In this document: positions 13,365 through 22,031 of the stretch, piece by piece
How positions within the stretch are numbered: position 1 is the first letter of the stretch
Layout of the letters: every line of letters starts with the position of its first letter
Origin: Microbacterium natoriense
Lineage (GTDB): Bacteria > Actinomycetota > Actinomycetes > Actinomycetales > Microbacteriaceae
DNA: 64,000 nucleotides
Direction of reading: 5' to 3'
NCBI RefSeq assembly: GCF_030816295.1
Contig: NZ_JAUSXV010000001.1
Coordinates: forward strand, 1,860,001 to 1,924,000
Notes under the pieces: generated by a model
What the model saw: only the letters and a program-made list of their open reading frames with translations
Told to the model about the DNA's origin: nothing
Databases searched by the model: none
Position numbers and translations under genes: made by a program

Positions 13365-13903
13365 CAGCCTCCGTCGCGGCTAGGAATCAGAGTTCGGGCA
13401 CCACGAATTCGGTCTGGTCGTGGGACGCCCCGGCCTGCACGCGATCATGCCGTTGTCATCTCGGCTTCGGTGATGCTCACCCCTCTTTTGCGAAGTGGTA
13501 GGGGGACGAGCTCTTCTGCAACGGTTGTCCTTCCGAAGGACCAGGGGTCCCAAACCCACGACGGGTCTCCGAAGACGCCATCAGTCCACCCCGGAACGGC
13601 CAGGTCGCACTTGAGGAGCGCGAGTTCGACTATGCCGGCCAATGCGGCATCCCAATGCGGTTCTACCGCTCCTGGCGCTTCCCTGACAACGACTGAGACG
13701 GCATCGGCGCTGAGGAACATTAGGTCAGCAAATACCTGGACCAGAACTTGAGCGGCGCCAGGATCCCCGACCGGATGCTGGGCACTGGGCCCTACAGTCG
13801 TGGAGGTGCCGGTGATTCGGTCACGGAGAGATTGAACACGTTGGCGTCGGTGCCTGGTGGCTAGACGGCATCGGTCCCTTCCGCTCGCAAAGCCCTGAGC
13901 CGA
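13365..13903. other. Gene-poor scar at island edge
   Basis: 540 bases with no convincing long gene. On the minus strand just after the Imm33-like gene (13391-13445), a short open end reads VQAGASHDQTEFVVPEL and stops, which looks like a severed protein C-terminus. A 91-aa minus frame (13445-13720) is listed separately. Around 13800-13855 the plus strand carries a degenerate copy of the 3' end and flank of the ankyrin-like gene (GATTGAACACG, TGGNGTCNGTGC), a sign of local duplication. The minus-strand gene at 13904 marks the return to ordinary high-GC chromosome. Confidence 0.5.
13445..13720 (-). CDS. Hypothetical 91-aa protein, possibly remnant
   Basis: Acidic, hydrophobic-patterned 91-aa frame (VVREAPGAVEPHWDAALAGI, VWDPWSFGRTT). 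The frame stays open well upstream of the ATG (HPVGDPGAAQVLVQVFADL), so the ATG may not be the true start and the gene may be 5'-truncated. Composition looks like coding sequence, but I recognise no family. It lies in the scar zone between island and core. Confidence 0.3.
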   Translation of the reverse strand: MFLSADAVSVVVREAPGAVEPHWDAALAGIVELALLKCDLAVPGWTDGVFGDPSWVWDPWSFGRTTVAEELVPLPLRKRGVSITEAEMTTA

Positions 13904-14851
13904 TCAGGCCGCCTGCGTCCTCTGTGCTGCGCGCCACTTGAGCCACTCCCGCGCCGATCGGCGAAACACGAGAACCGTGGTTACCACAGCCAGGATCAAG
14001 AGGAGATTCACGATCGGCAGAGAGGGGAACCCGGCCATCGCTCCAGTTCCTATGACCACCACGGCGAGATACACCCAGCGTGCCCAGCCGTATCCGCCGC
14101 GCACGAGAACCATGCACGCCGCGCGCAGCACGACGGTCACACTCACGATGAACATCGCCAGGAGGAAGTTGGATGGTGGCTGGTTTCCGGCCGCGATCGC
14201 CGACATGGTGATCACCACGATGAGCAAGATCGTCAGCGCCGCCGCGACCGTCTCGATGATCAAGGCCGCGGTGATGCTCCCAGCCACAGGACGAACGGAT
14301 GCGGTCGGCATGCCGGGCGCGTAGCCCGCAGGCGGCCCAAAGCTCGCGTGCGCCCCATAGGACGCCACTGGTTGGCCCGGAGCGGGCGTCTGCTCGTATG
14401 CCGGTGGTGCGCCATACTGGGTCGGCGCGCTGTATGCAGGCGGCGCGCTGTACGTCAGCGACTGCGAGGCCGCGGCGGAGACCGCAGCATCCACGCCCAG
14501 CGACGCCGCGGGTTCGGCGATGATGTCGAATGCACCGCTGTCGAGCACGTGCAGCCCCAGACCGGCGAGCACGTCGATGACTGGGCCATCCGGCCGGGAG
14601 ACAATGATGAATCGCACCTGCCCGCCGTCGTCGGTGCCCAGCGAGATGTCTGTGACGTCCTCGGGGACGAAGAGTCCCGTCGAGGGCGATTCCGCGCCGG
14701 AAAGCCCTCGACGACGGAAGGCTGCGTTCACGGCAGTGCGAACCTGCTCGACCGTTCCCAAAGACGGCATTGCCGCGATATCGCCTGTGACGAAAGCGGC
14801 GCGATCGTGGACGGACGGCGGTAGACGGAGCGCAGTGACGGAGAGACCCAT
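13904..14851 (-). CDS. Pro-rich four-span membrane protein
   Basis: 315 aa from ATG 14851 (an in-frame TTG 39 nt upstream adds an unlikely Trp/Arg-rich head). Residues 1 to about 120 form a soluble domain; the stretch PDGPVIDVLAGLGLHVLDSG with SLGTDDGGQVRFIIVSRP recalls a small alpha/beta fold. About 125-195 is Pro/Ala/Tyr-rich (APPAYSAPTQYGAPPAYEQ). About 200-310 contains four hydrophobic helices, ending in a basic tail (FRRSAREWLKWRAAQRTQ). Function unknown. The adhesive Pro/Tyr linker is typical of actinobacterial envelope proteins. It is divergent from recQ. Confidence 0.6.
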   Translation of the reverse strand: MGLSVTALRLPPSVHDRAAFVTGDIAAMPSLGTVEQVRTAVNAAFRRRGLSGAESPSTGLFVPEDVTDISLGTDDGGQVRFIIVSRPDGPVIDVLAGLGLHVLDSGAFDIIAEPAASLGVDAAVSAAASQSLTYSAPPAYSAPTQYGAPPAYEQTPAPGQPVASYGAHASFGPPAGYAPGMPTASVRPVAGSITAALIIETVAAALTILLIVVITMSAIAAGNQPPSNFLLAMFIVSVTVVLRAACMVLVRGGYGWARWVYLAVVVIGTGAMAGFPSLPIVNLLLILAVVTTVLVFRRSAREWLKWRAAQRTQAA

Positions 14852-14959
14852 GCATCGACCGTATCGTTCGCTCCACCACCCTGCTCGCAAGGTGAGCCAG
14901 CCTGTGGATAACCTCAGCTCGCGGAGCGCGATGTCGCCGGGGTGGGGCAGAGTGGGGAC

Positions 14960-17065
14960 ATGACTTCGCAGCTCTCCTCGGCCACTCGCGACGCGGCGCT
15001 CTCCGCGCTACGCGAACTCGTCGGGCGCCCGGATGCCGTCTTCCACGACGGTCAGTACGAGGCGATCGAGGCGCTGGTGGAGCAACGCCGACGTGCGCTC
15101 GTCGTACAGCGGACGGGGTGGGGCAAGTCGGCGGTGTACTTCGTCGCCACGCTGCTGCTGCGGAAGCAGGGCTCAGGTCCCACGGTGCTGGTGTCTCCAC
15201 TGCTCGCGCTCATGCGCGATCAGATCGCTGCCGCCGAACGCGCAGGGGTGCGCGCCGTGGCGATCAACTCGACCAACGCCCACGAATGGTCTGACGTGCT
15301 CGCCCAGCTCGACCGCGACGAGGTCGATGTGCTGCTCGTATCGCCCGAGCGCCTCAACAATCCATCGTTTCGCGAGGAGCAGCTGCCCGCACTCGTGCGC
15401 CGCATCGGCATGCTCGTCGTCGACGAGGCGCACTGCATCAGCGACTGGGGCCATGACTTCCGCCCCGACTACCGGCGACTGCGCGACCTCATCGGGCAGA
15501 TGCCCGCCGATGTCCCGGTGCTCGCGACCACCGCAACGGCGAACAGCCGCGTGGTCGCCGACGTGGCCGAGCAGCTCGGCGCAGCATCCGACGCCGACGT
15601 TCTCACGATCCGCGGCCCTCTCGCCCGCACCTCACTTCGGCTCGGCGTGCTGCGGCTGCCCGACTCGGCGAGCCGGCTCGCGTGGCTGCTCAGTCATCTC
15701 GACGACCTCCCCGGCTCCGGCATCATCTACACGCTCACCGTGGCGGCCGCCGTCGATACTGCTCGACTGCTGCGCGAGCGCGGCCACGAGGTGCGCGCCT
15801 ATACGGGGCAGACCGACACCGATGAGCGGGAGGAATCCGAGGGGATGCTCAAGCGCAACGAGGTCAAGGCGCTCGTCGCGACCAGCGCCCTCGGGATGGG
15901 CTTCGACAAGCCCGACCTCGGGTTTGTCCTGCATCTCGGAGCGCCGTCGTCGCCCGTCGCGTACTACCAGCAAGTCGGACGTGCGGGGCGCGCGAGCGAG
16001 AGCGCCGACGTGCTGCTGCTGCCGGGGGTGGAAGACCGCGACATCTGGCACTACTTCGCGACCGCGTCGATGCCCGACCGTGACCGCGCGGAGCGGGTGA
16101 TCACGGCGCTCGGCGACCGCCCGGTGTCGACACCGGCGCTTGAGGCGATGGTCGACATCCGCCGCACACCGCTCGAGCTGCTGCTCAAAGTGCTCGACGT
16201 CGACGGTGCGGTCCGCCGCGTGCAGGGCGGCTGGGTCGCCACCGGAGAGCCGTGGATCTACGACGCCGAGCGTTACGAGCGCATCGCCGCTGAGCGGGTA
16301 GCCGAGCAGCAGAGCATGATCGACTACGAGACCACGCGCGGGTGCCGTATGGAATTCCTGCAGCGATCGCTCGACGACGACACTGCTGTGCCCTGCGGTC
16401 GGTGCGACAACTGTGCGGGAGCGTGGTTCCCTCGCGACATCGAGGAGACTGCGACGGCAAGCGCCGCCGAGTCGCTCGACCGGGTGGGCGTGCCGATCGA
16501 GCCTCGCCGTGCCTGGCCGACGGGCGCCGACCGTCTGGGCGCGCCGGTGAAGGGCCGGATCGCCGCTGAGGAGCAGGCGACCGAGGGCCGCGCGCTCGCG
16601 CGCCTCACAGACCTCGGCTGGGGCGGCACGCTGCGCGAGCTGTTCGGAGCGGGGGCAGCGGATGCCGCGGTGTCCCCACAGTTGCTCGCGGGGTGCGTCC
16701 GCGTGCTCGCCGGATGGGGCTGGGGGCACAGGCCGGTCGCCGTCGTCGCGGTGCCGTCCCGCTCGCGGCCGCTGCTCGTCGATTCGCTCGCCCGCGGCAT
16801 CGCAGAGATCGGTCGGCTGCCCTACCTCGGCGAGCTCGGACTCATGGGCGGCGGGCCGACCGGGCAGCCCGGCGGCAACAGCGCCTTCCGCGTCGCGGGC
16901 CTGTGGGAGAAGTTCACTGCCGAGGGCCTCGAGGTCCCGGCGGGCCCGGTGCTGCTGGTCGACGACCAGGCCGACAGTCGCTGGACTCTGACGATCGCAG
17001 CCCGCACGCTCAGGCGGGCGGGAGCCACCGACGTGCTGCCGTTCGTGCTCGCCCTGCGAGGGTGA
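14960..17065 (+). CDS. recQ: RecQ-family ATP-dependent DNA helicase with PRTase-like tail
   Basis: 701 aa from ATG 14960. SF2 helicase motifs are in order: Q-like DGQYEAIEAL, motif I RTGWGKSAVYF, Ia SPLLALMRDQ, motif II DEAHCISDWGHDFRPDY (the RecQ-specific loop), motif III ATTATA, motifs V/VI ALGMGFDKPDLG and QVGRAGR. A zinc-binding cluster follows (GC-x-ME, then CGRCDNC). The usual winged-helix/HRDC end is replaced by about 170 residues resembling a phosphoribosyltransferase fold (VLLVDDQADSRWTLTIAA is close to a PRPP loop). This long form occurs in actinobacteria and acts in DNA repair and recombination. 3'-to-5' unwinding is family knowledge; the role of the tail is unknown. Confidence 0.85.
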   Translation: MTSQLSSATRDAALSALRELVGRPDAVFHDGQYEAIEALVEQRRRALVVQRTGWGKSAVYFVATLLLRKQGSGPTVLVSPLLALMRDQIAAAERAGVRAVAINSTNAHEWSDVLAQLDRDEVDVLLVSPERLNNPSFREEQLPALVRRIGMLVVDEAHCISDWGHDFRPDYRRLRDLIGQMPADVPVLATTATANSRVVADVAEQLGAASDADVLTIRGPLARTSLRLGVLRLPDSASRLAWLLSHLDDLPGSGIIYTLTVAAAVDTARLLRERGHEVRAYTGQTDTDEREESEGMLKRNEVKALVATSALGMGFDKPDLGFVLHLGAPSSPVAYYQQVGRAGRASESADVLLLPGVEDRDIWHYFATASMPDRDRAERVITALGDRPVSTPALEAMVDIRRTPLELLLKVLDVDGAVRRVQGGWVATGEPWIYDAERYERIAAERVAEQQSMIDYETTRGCRMEFLQRSLDDDTAVPCGRCDNCAGAWFPRDIEETATASAAESLDRVGVPIEPRRAWPTGADRLGAPVKGRIAAEEQATEGRALARLTDLGWGGTLRELFGAGAADAAVSPQLLAGCVRVLAGWGWGHRPVAVVAVPSRSRPLLVDSLARGIAEIGRLPYLGELGLMGGGPTGQPGGNSAFRVAGLWEKFTAEGLEVPAGPVLLVDDQADSRWTLTIAARTLRRAGATDVLPFVLALRG

Positions 17066-17155
17066 GCTGCAGCATCCGCTCCTGAGCTTTCGCGGCCTGC
17101 AGAACTTTGGATTGGCCGTGGAATGGGCAGACGCCGGCATCCGTCCTGGGTGTCG

Positions 17156-17232
17156 CTTTGTCGGGAGCGACGCAGGAGATCGCGGCGAGTCGTGCTCGAG
17201 ACTCCCGACCGACCGGAGAACTCCCGACAAAG
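17156..17232. repeat. Inverted repeat between convergent genes
   Basis: CTTTGTCGGGAG at 17156-17167 is answered by its exact reverse complement CTCCCGACAAAG at 17221-17232, with a partial third arm (ACTCCCGAC) inside. It lies in the 218-bp gap between convergent recQ and paaK. It could act as a bidirectional transcription stop or be a copy of a palindromic repeat family; no U-run is present. Confidence 0.6.
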
Positions 17233-17283
17233 TGAACGGCGACCGCGACACGAGGCGACGGTCACCGCGCGACCGGCATTCCC

Positions 17284-18579
17284 TCAGCGCAGGTCGTAGA
17301 CCCGCTTGTATTTGCCCTCGCTGCGCGGCAGCGTTCCCGGTTCCTCGACCTGCACGCCGACGCTGGTGCCGATGTGCATCTTGATGCGGTGCTGGAGCAC
17401 GGCCGCCGCAGCATCGCACTCCCCGGCGCTCAGCTGCGGGTGGCGCTCGATGCGCACCGTGAGAGTGTCGAGCCGGGCGACGTGGCGCAGCTCGAGCACG
17501 AAATGCGGCGTGAGCGTCTCGATGCCCATCACGAGCTCTTCGATCTGGGTGGGGAACAGGTTCACCCCGCGCAGGATGATCATGTCGTCGTTGCGTCCGG
17601 TGATCTTCTCGATCCGGCGCACGGCGGGATACGTCGTGCCGGGAAGGAGCCGGGTGAGGTCGCGGGTTCGATAGCGGATGACGGGGAAAGCCTCCTTCGT
17701 CAGCGAGGTGAACACGAGCTCGCCCAGTTCGCCGTCCGATACCGCCTCACCGGTGTCGCCGTCGATGGTCTCCGGCAGGAAGTGGTCCTCCCAGATATGC
17801 GGGCCGTCTTTCGTCAGCACGCTCTCGCTCGCGACGCCCGGACCCATGACTTCACTGAGGCCGTAGATGTCCACGGCGTCGAGGTTCAGGCGCCGCTCGA
17901 TCTCCCGGCGCATCTCGTTCGTCCAGGGCTCGGCGCCGAGGACGGCGATCTTCAGCGATGTAGCGGCCGGATCCAGGCCCGCCTCTTCCAGGGCGTCTGC
18001 GATCGTGAGTAGATAGCTGGGGGTGCACAGGATCGCGTCGGGCTGGAAGTCGTTGATCAGCTGCGCCTGGCGGGCCGTCTGTCCACCCGAGACGGGGATG
18101 ACGGTGGCGCCGAGCCGCTCGATGCCGGCATGCGCGCCGAGCCCGCCGGTGAAGAGGCCGTAGCCGTAGGCGTTGTGCACCTTCATCCCTGCGCGGATGC
18201 CGGCCGCATGCAGTGAGCGGGCGACCAGGTCGCCCCAGTGGTCGAGGTCGCCTGCGGTGTATCCCACGACGGTCGGCCGTCCGGTCGTGCCGGACGAGGC
18301 GTGGATGCGGCGCACATCCGCCATCGGCACCGCGAACATGCCGAAGGGGTAGGTCTCGCGCAGGTCGGCCTTGGTCGTGAACGGCAGCCGGCTCACGTCG
18401 TCGAGGGTGCGGATGTCGTCGGGATGCACGCCGTGCTCGTCGAACTTGCGGCGGTAAAGCGGCACATTCTCGTAGGCATGGTGCACGGTCCACTGCAGGC
18501 GCTGCAGCTGAAGCTCGACGAGCGTCTCACGGGAGTGCAGCTCGAGCTCGGTTCCGATATCGGGGCGCTCACTGATCAT
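17284..18579 (-). CDS. paaK: Phenylacetate-CoA ligase
   Basis: 431 aa from ATG 18579, the usual length; the upstream extension would run into paaI. An adenylate-forming enzyme: phenylacetate + ATP + CoA gives phenylacetyl-CoA, AMP and PPi. The AMP-binding loop SSGTTGRPTVVGYT and the motifs YGLSEVMGPG, YRTRDLT and GRNDDMIILRGVNLFP are those of PaaK, not of general acyl-CoA ligases. It is the last gene of a six-gene minus-strand phenylacetate operon, 22 nt after paaI. Cytosolic. It links arylacetates or aldehyde-derived acids to the ring-epoxidation pathway. Confidence 0.92.
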   Translation of the reverse strand: MISERPDIGTELELHSRETLVELQLQRLQWTVHHAYENVPLYRRKFDEHGVHPDDIRTLDDVSRLPFTTKADLRETYPFGMFAVPMADVRRIHASSGTTGRPTVVGYTAGDLDHWGDLVARSLHAAGIRAGMKVHNAYGYGLFTGGLGAHAGIERLGATVIPVSGGQTARQAQLINDFQPDAILCTPSYLLTIADALEEAGLDPAATSLKIAVLGAEPWTNEMRREIERRLNLDAVDIYGLSEVMGPGVASESVLTKDGPHIWEDHFLPETIDGDTGEAVSDGELGELVFTSLTKEAFPVIRYRTRDLTRLLPGTTYPAVRRIEKITGRNDDMIILRGVNLFPTQIEELVMGIETLTPHFVLELRHVARLDTLTVRIERHPQLSAGECDAAAAVLQHRIKMHIGTSVGVQVEEPGTLPRSEGKYKRVYDLR

Positions 18580-18601
18580 CGTCGACTCCTTCGTCGCGGG
18601 T

Positions 18602-18994
18602 TCACTCGGACTGCGGACGATTCGTGATGATCGAGCGGCCGCGGAACTCTGCGATGGGGTCGCCGGTCTCATCGGACACCGTGACGTCGTAGAGGCCGGT
18701 GCGCCCGCTCACGACGCGGCGAACGGCGGTGGCCGTCAGCGTCTGGCCTGCGCGCGTCGACTTCAGGAAGGTGATGTCGGCGCCGCCTGCGACCGTGACC
18801 CGCTCGTCCTCATTGCACGCGATCGCGAAGGCGGTGTCGGCGAGGGCGAACACGAGTCCGCCGTGCGTGATCGCGAACCCGTTCAGCATGTCGTCGCGCA
18901 CGGTCATCGAGACGACCGCGCGCCCCGGCTCGTCGAGTTCGACGGCCATGCCGAGCATGGCCGAGGCGTTGTCGCGCTGCATCATCGGCCTCAC
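18602..18994 (-). CDS. paaI: Hydroxyphenylacetyl-CoA thioesterase PaaI
   Basis: 130-aa hotdog-fold thioesterase. GTG start overlaps the paaZ stop by 4 nt. The conserved segment ITHGGLVFALADTAFAIA carries the HGG motif and the catalytic Asp of the PaaI type. PaaI hydrolyses stalled ring-hydroxylated phenylacetyl-CoA intermediates and so rescues CoA. Size, motif and position between paaZ and paaK agree. Confidence 0.9.
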   Translation of the reverse strand: MRPMMQRDNASAMLGMAVELDEPGRAVVSMTVRDDMLNGFAITHGGLVFALADTAFAIACNEDERVTVAGGADITFLKSTRAGQTLTATAVRRVVSGRTGLYDVTVSDETGDPIAEFRGRSIITNRPQSE

Positions 18995-21048
18995 GACTTG
19001 CTCACCAGGGTCAGCACGTCGTACGTCGCGACGATCTCGTCCTTCTGGTTGCGGATGACGGCATCCCAGCGCACCTCGCCGTACTCGTCGGTCTCACGGG
19101 GCGTGATCTGCTTGGCCGTGAGGTCGACGCGGATCTCGTCACCGGGGGAGACCGGAGTGACGAAGCGCAGGTTCTCGAGCCCGTAGTTCGCGAGCACCGG
19201 TCCGGGTTCCGGGTCGACGAACAGGCCCGCCGCCCACGAGACGAGCAGATAGCCGTGCGCCACCCGCCCGGGGAAGAACGGGTTCGCCGCTGCGGCCTCT
19301 TCGTCCATGTGCGCGTAGAAGGTATCGCCGGTGAAGTGCGCGAAGGTCTCGATGTCGTCGAGGGTCACCTCGCGCGAGGCGGACGCGATCTGGTCGCCGA
19401 TGCGCAGCTCGGCCAACGACTTGCGGAATGGATGCCGTCCGCCGCTGTGCGCTGCGGCGCCCGCGTGCCAGACACCTGTCAGAGCCGTCAGCATCTCGGG
19501 GGAGCCCTGCACCGCGGTGCGCTGCATGTGATGGTGCACCGCGCGGATGCCGCCGAGTTCCTCGCCGCCGCCGGCGCGGCCGGGTCCGCCGTGCACCAGG
19601 TTCGGCAACGGCGAGCCGTGGCCGGTCGAGGAGCGGGCGTCATCGCGGTCGAGCAGCAGCATCCGTCCGTTGAACGGCGCGATGCGCCCGGCGAGTTCGA
19701 CCGCCTGTGCCGGGTCGTGCGTCGCGATGCTCGTGACGAGAGATCCGCCGCCGCGCGCGACCAGTGTCGCCGCCTCGGCCGTGGTGTCGTAGGTGAGCAG
19801 GGAGGACACGGGGCCGAAGGCCTCGACGGAGTGCACGGCATCCGTCTGCGGGTCGGCGAACCGCAGCAGCACGGGAGACACGAAGGCGCCGTTGGATGCA
19901 GGTCCGGTACTGCCATCCGCGAGGCGCACCTCGGGGGTGTCCGTCGAGCCCACGACGATCTCGCCTCCGGCCTCCTGCAGCTCCCTGATCCGACGGAGCA
20001 CCTCGTCGCGCTGGGCCAGAGACGCGAGCGGACCCATCGTCACGCCCTCGGCCCGTGGATCGCCCAGCACGGTCTTCTCGGCGATCCGAGCCCGTACGGC
20101 GGCGATCACGGCATCCGCCGACGCCGTGGGCACGATCGCACGTCGGATCGCCGTGCACTTCTGCCCGGCCTTGGTGGTCATCTCCGTGACGAGCTGACGC
20201 ACGTAGGCATCGAACTCCGGTGTGCCTTCGGCCGCGTCCGTGCCCAGCACCGAGGCGTTGATCGAGTCGGTCTCGGCGGTGAACCGGACGCCGCCCGTCT
20301 GCACCGCGGGATGGACCTTCAGCGACTCGGCGGTCGAGGCGCTGCCCGTGAAGCCCACCAGGTCTCCGAGGCGCAGGTTCTCGAAGAGCCCGGGCACGCT
20401 GCCGCTCACGAGCTGCAGCGAACCATCGGGAAGCAGCCCCGACTCGATCAGGATGCGCACCATCGCCTCGGCGAGGTAGCCCGTGGGTGTGGCGGGCTTC
20501 ACCAACGTGGGCATGCCGGCGAGGAACGCGGGAGCGAACTTCTCGAGAGACCCCCACACGGGGAAGTTGAAGGCGTTGATCTGCACCGCGACGCCGGGGA
20601 GGGTCGTGTAGATGTGGCGGCCGAGGAAGGATCCGTCCTTCGACAGCGGCTCGACAGGACCGTCGATGTGCACCGTGCCGTTCGGCAGCTCGCGCCGCCC
20701 CTTGCCCGAGTATGAGAACAGCACGCCGATGCCGCCGTCGATGTCGACCCAGGAGTCGGTCTTCGTGGCGCCGGTGCGCGCGGAGAGCGCGTACAACTCG
20801 TCCTTGCGCTCGGTCAGCGCGAGCGCGAACTGCTTGAGTAGTACCGCGCGCTGGTGAAACGTCAGAGCGGCGAGCGCTGCGTGCCCGGTGGTCCTCGCGT
20901 AGTCGAGGGCGCCGGCGAGATCGAGCCCCTCGGTGGAGACACGGGTGATCACCTCGCCTGTCGAGGAATCCCGCACGTCGGTTGCGCGGTCGGGGGACGA
21001 CGGCGTCCACCACTCGCCCCGGACGTAGCTCGGCAGGTAGTCGGTCAT
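18991..21048 (-). CDS. paaZ: Bifunctional oxepin-CoA hydrolase / semialdehyde dehydrogenase
   Basis: 685 aa from ATG 21048, which overlaps the paaH stop (ATGA) and has GAGGAG before it. An N-terminal aldehyde dehydrogenase domain (1 to about 515) carries the TTKAGQKCTAIRR cysteine. A C-terminal MaoC-like hotdog hydratase (about 530-685) has the FTGDTFYAHMDEEAA and HGYLLVSWAAGLF motif. This fusion opens the oxepin-CoA ring and oxidises the resulting semialdehyde to 3-oxo-5,6-dehydrosuberyl-CoA. Both active sites look intact. The oxygenase PaaABCDE that makes its substrate is not encoded in the window. Confidence 0.92.
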   Translation of the reverse strand: MTDYLPSYVRGEWWTPSSPDRATDVRDSSTGEVITRVSTEGLDLAGALDYARTTGHAALAALTFHQRAVLLKQFALALTERKDELYALSARTGATKTDSWVDIDGGIGVLFSYSGKGRRELPNGTVHIDGPVEPLSKDGSFLGRHIYTTLPGVAVQINAFNFPVWGSLEKFAPAFLAGMPTLVKPATPTGYLAEAMVRILIESGLLPDGSLQLVSGSVPGLFENLRLGDLVGFTGSASTAESLKVHPAVQTGGVRFTAETDSINASVLGTDAAEGTPEFDAYVRQLVTEMTTKAGQKCTAIRRAIVPTASADAVIAAVRARIAEKTVLGDPRAEGVTMGPLASLAQRDEVLRRIRELQEAGGEIVVGSTDTPEVRLADGSTGPASNGAFVSPVLLRFADPQTDAVHSVEAFGPVSSLLTYDTTAEAATLVARGGGSLVTSIATHDPAQAVELAGRIAPFNGRMLLLDRDDARSSTGHGSPLPNLVHGGPGRAGGGEELGGIRAVHHHMQRTAVQGSPEMLTALTGVWHAGAAAHSGGRHPFRKSLAELRIGDQIASASREVTLDDIETFAHFTGDTFYAHMDEEAAAANPFFPGRVAHGYLLVSWAAGLFVDPEPGPVLANYGLENLRFVTPVSPGDEIRVDLTAKQITPRETDEYGEVRWDAVIRNQKDEIVATYDVLTLVSKS

Positions 21049-22031
21049 CTCTCCTCGTTCCATTCGTAGAATCCCTGACCGCTCTTGCGGCCCAGCTTGC
21101 CCTCGGCGACCATCCGGCGCAGCAGCTCAGGCGGGGCGAAGCGCTCGCCGAAGGCGCGCTCGAGCTCCTCGGCGATCCCGAGCCGCACGTCGAGACCGAC
21201 GATGTCGGTCGTGCGCAGCGGACCGGTCGGATGCCTGTAGCCGAGCGTCATCGCAGCATCGATGTCCGCGGCGGAGGCGACGCCGTCCTCCAGCATCCTG
21301 ATCGCCTCGAGGCCGAGCATGACGCCGAGGCGCGATGAGGCGAAGCCGGGAGAGTCGCGGACGACGATCGGCGTCTTGCCGAGGGCGCTGACCCAGACGC
21401 GGGCGCTGTCGATCACGTCTGGCGATGTCGCCGAGCCCTGGACGACCTCGACCAGTGCCGACGCGGGCACCGGGTTGAAGAAGTGCAGCCCGAGGAATCG
21501 CTCGGGGCGCAGGCGCCGCGAGGCGAGGTCGTCGATCGAGATCGAGGAGGTGTTGCTCGCCAGAATCGCGTACGCGGGCATGGCGGCTTCGGCGCGAGAG
21601 AGAGCGGTCTCCTTGAGCGTGCGTTCCTCGGGCACCGCCTCGATCACGAGATCGCACTCACCGAAAGCGGTGGCGTCGGTGCCCGTGTCGAGGCGGGAGC
21701 GGATCTCGGTCTCGTCGAGACCTCCGTCGCGCTCGACGGACCGGCGGATGCTGTCGCCGACGCGGTGGGCCGCGGCAGCTGCGCTCTCGTCATCGCGTTC
21801 GACGACGCTCACGCGGGATCCGGCCAGCAGGAAGGCATGCGCGATGCCCGCGCCCATGCGCCCGCCGCCGAGCACCCCGACCTGCGCGGGAGCCATCGGC
21901 TCGCGGCGTTTCGTCTCGCTCAACGAACCGTGGATTTCCTCAGTTCCGGTCGTTGAGCGAGAAGCGGAGCGACGAGACGAAACGCTCGTCTCCTGCGTCG
22001 AGGTCGGCTCGCTCTCACTTCGCCCGGTCAT
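21045..22031 (-). CDS. paaH: 3-hydroxyacyl-CoA dehydrogenase with unusual N-terminal extension
   Basis: 328 aa from ATG 22031 (4-nt overlap with the hydratase stop). The Rossmann start VGVLGGGRMGAGIAHAFLLA lies only at about residue 50. HFFNPVP and the GFYEW end are typical of PaaH/FadB-type NAD-dependent 3-hydroxyadipyl-CoA dehydrogenases. The first about 45 residues (Ser/Arg/Thr/Glu-rich) are encoded largely by a palindromic repeat also found elsewhere in the window. They are probably unstructured, or an internal start (MAPAQVGVLGG, ATG at about 21896) is used instead. Converts 3-hydroxyadipyl-CoA to 3-oxoadipyl-CoA. Confidence 0.88.
   Translation of the reverse strand: MTGRSESEPTSTQETSVSSRRSASRSTTGTEEIHGSLSETKRREPMAPAQVGVLGGGRMGAGIAHAFLLAGSRVSVVERDDESAAAAAHRVGDSIRRSVERDGGLDETEIRSRLDTGTDATAFGECDLVIEAVPEERTLKETALSRAEAAMPAYAILASNTSSISIDDLASRRLRPERFLGLHFFNPVPASALVEVVQGSATSPDVIDSARVWVSALGKTPIVVRDSPGFASSRLGVMLGLEAIRMLEDGVASAADIDAAMTLGYRHPTGPLRTTDIVGLDVRLGIAEELERAFGERFAPPELLRRMVAEGKLGRKSGQGFYEWNEER
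21907..21984. repeat. Palindromic repeat family A, copy 1 (inside paaH 5' end)
   Basis: Left arm CGTTTCGTCTCGCTCAACGA (21907-21926). The right arm from 21950 begins TCGTTGAGCGAG and ends GACGAAACG, with 15 extra bases (AAGCGGAGCGACGAG) between the two parts. The same core occurs at 27787-27888 and 44450-44576. Here it lies inside the coding frame and encodes the N-terminal extension of PaaH. Confidence 0.85.

Noticed and set aside
15632..17419. 595-aa minus-strand frame
   Set aside because: Shadow of recQ; no domain visible.
18580..18672. Longer PaaK start
   Set aside because: Would encode a reverse-reading piece of the paaI 3' end; ATG 18579 gives the family length.
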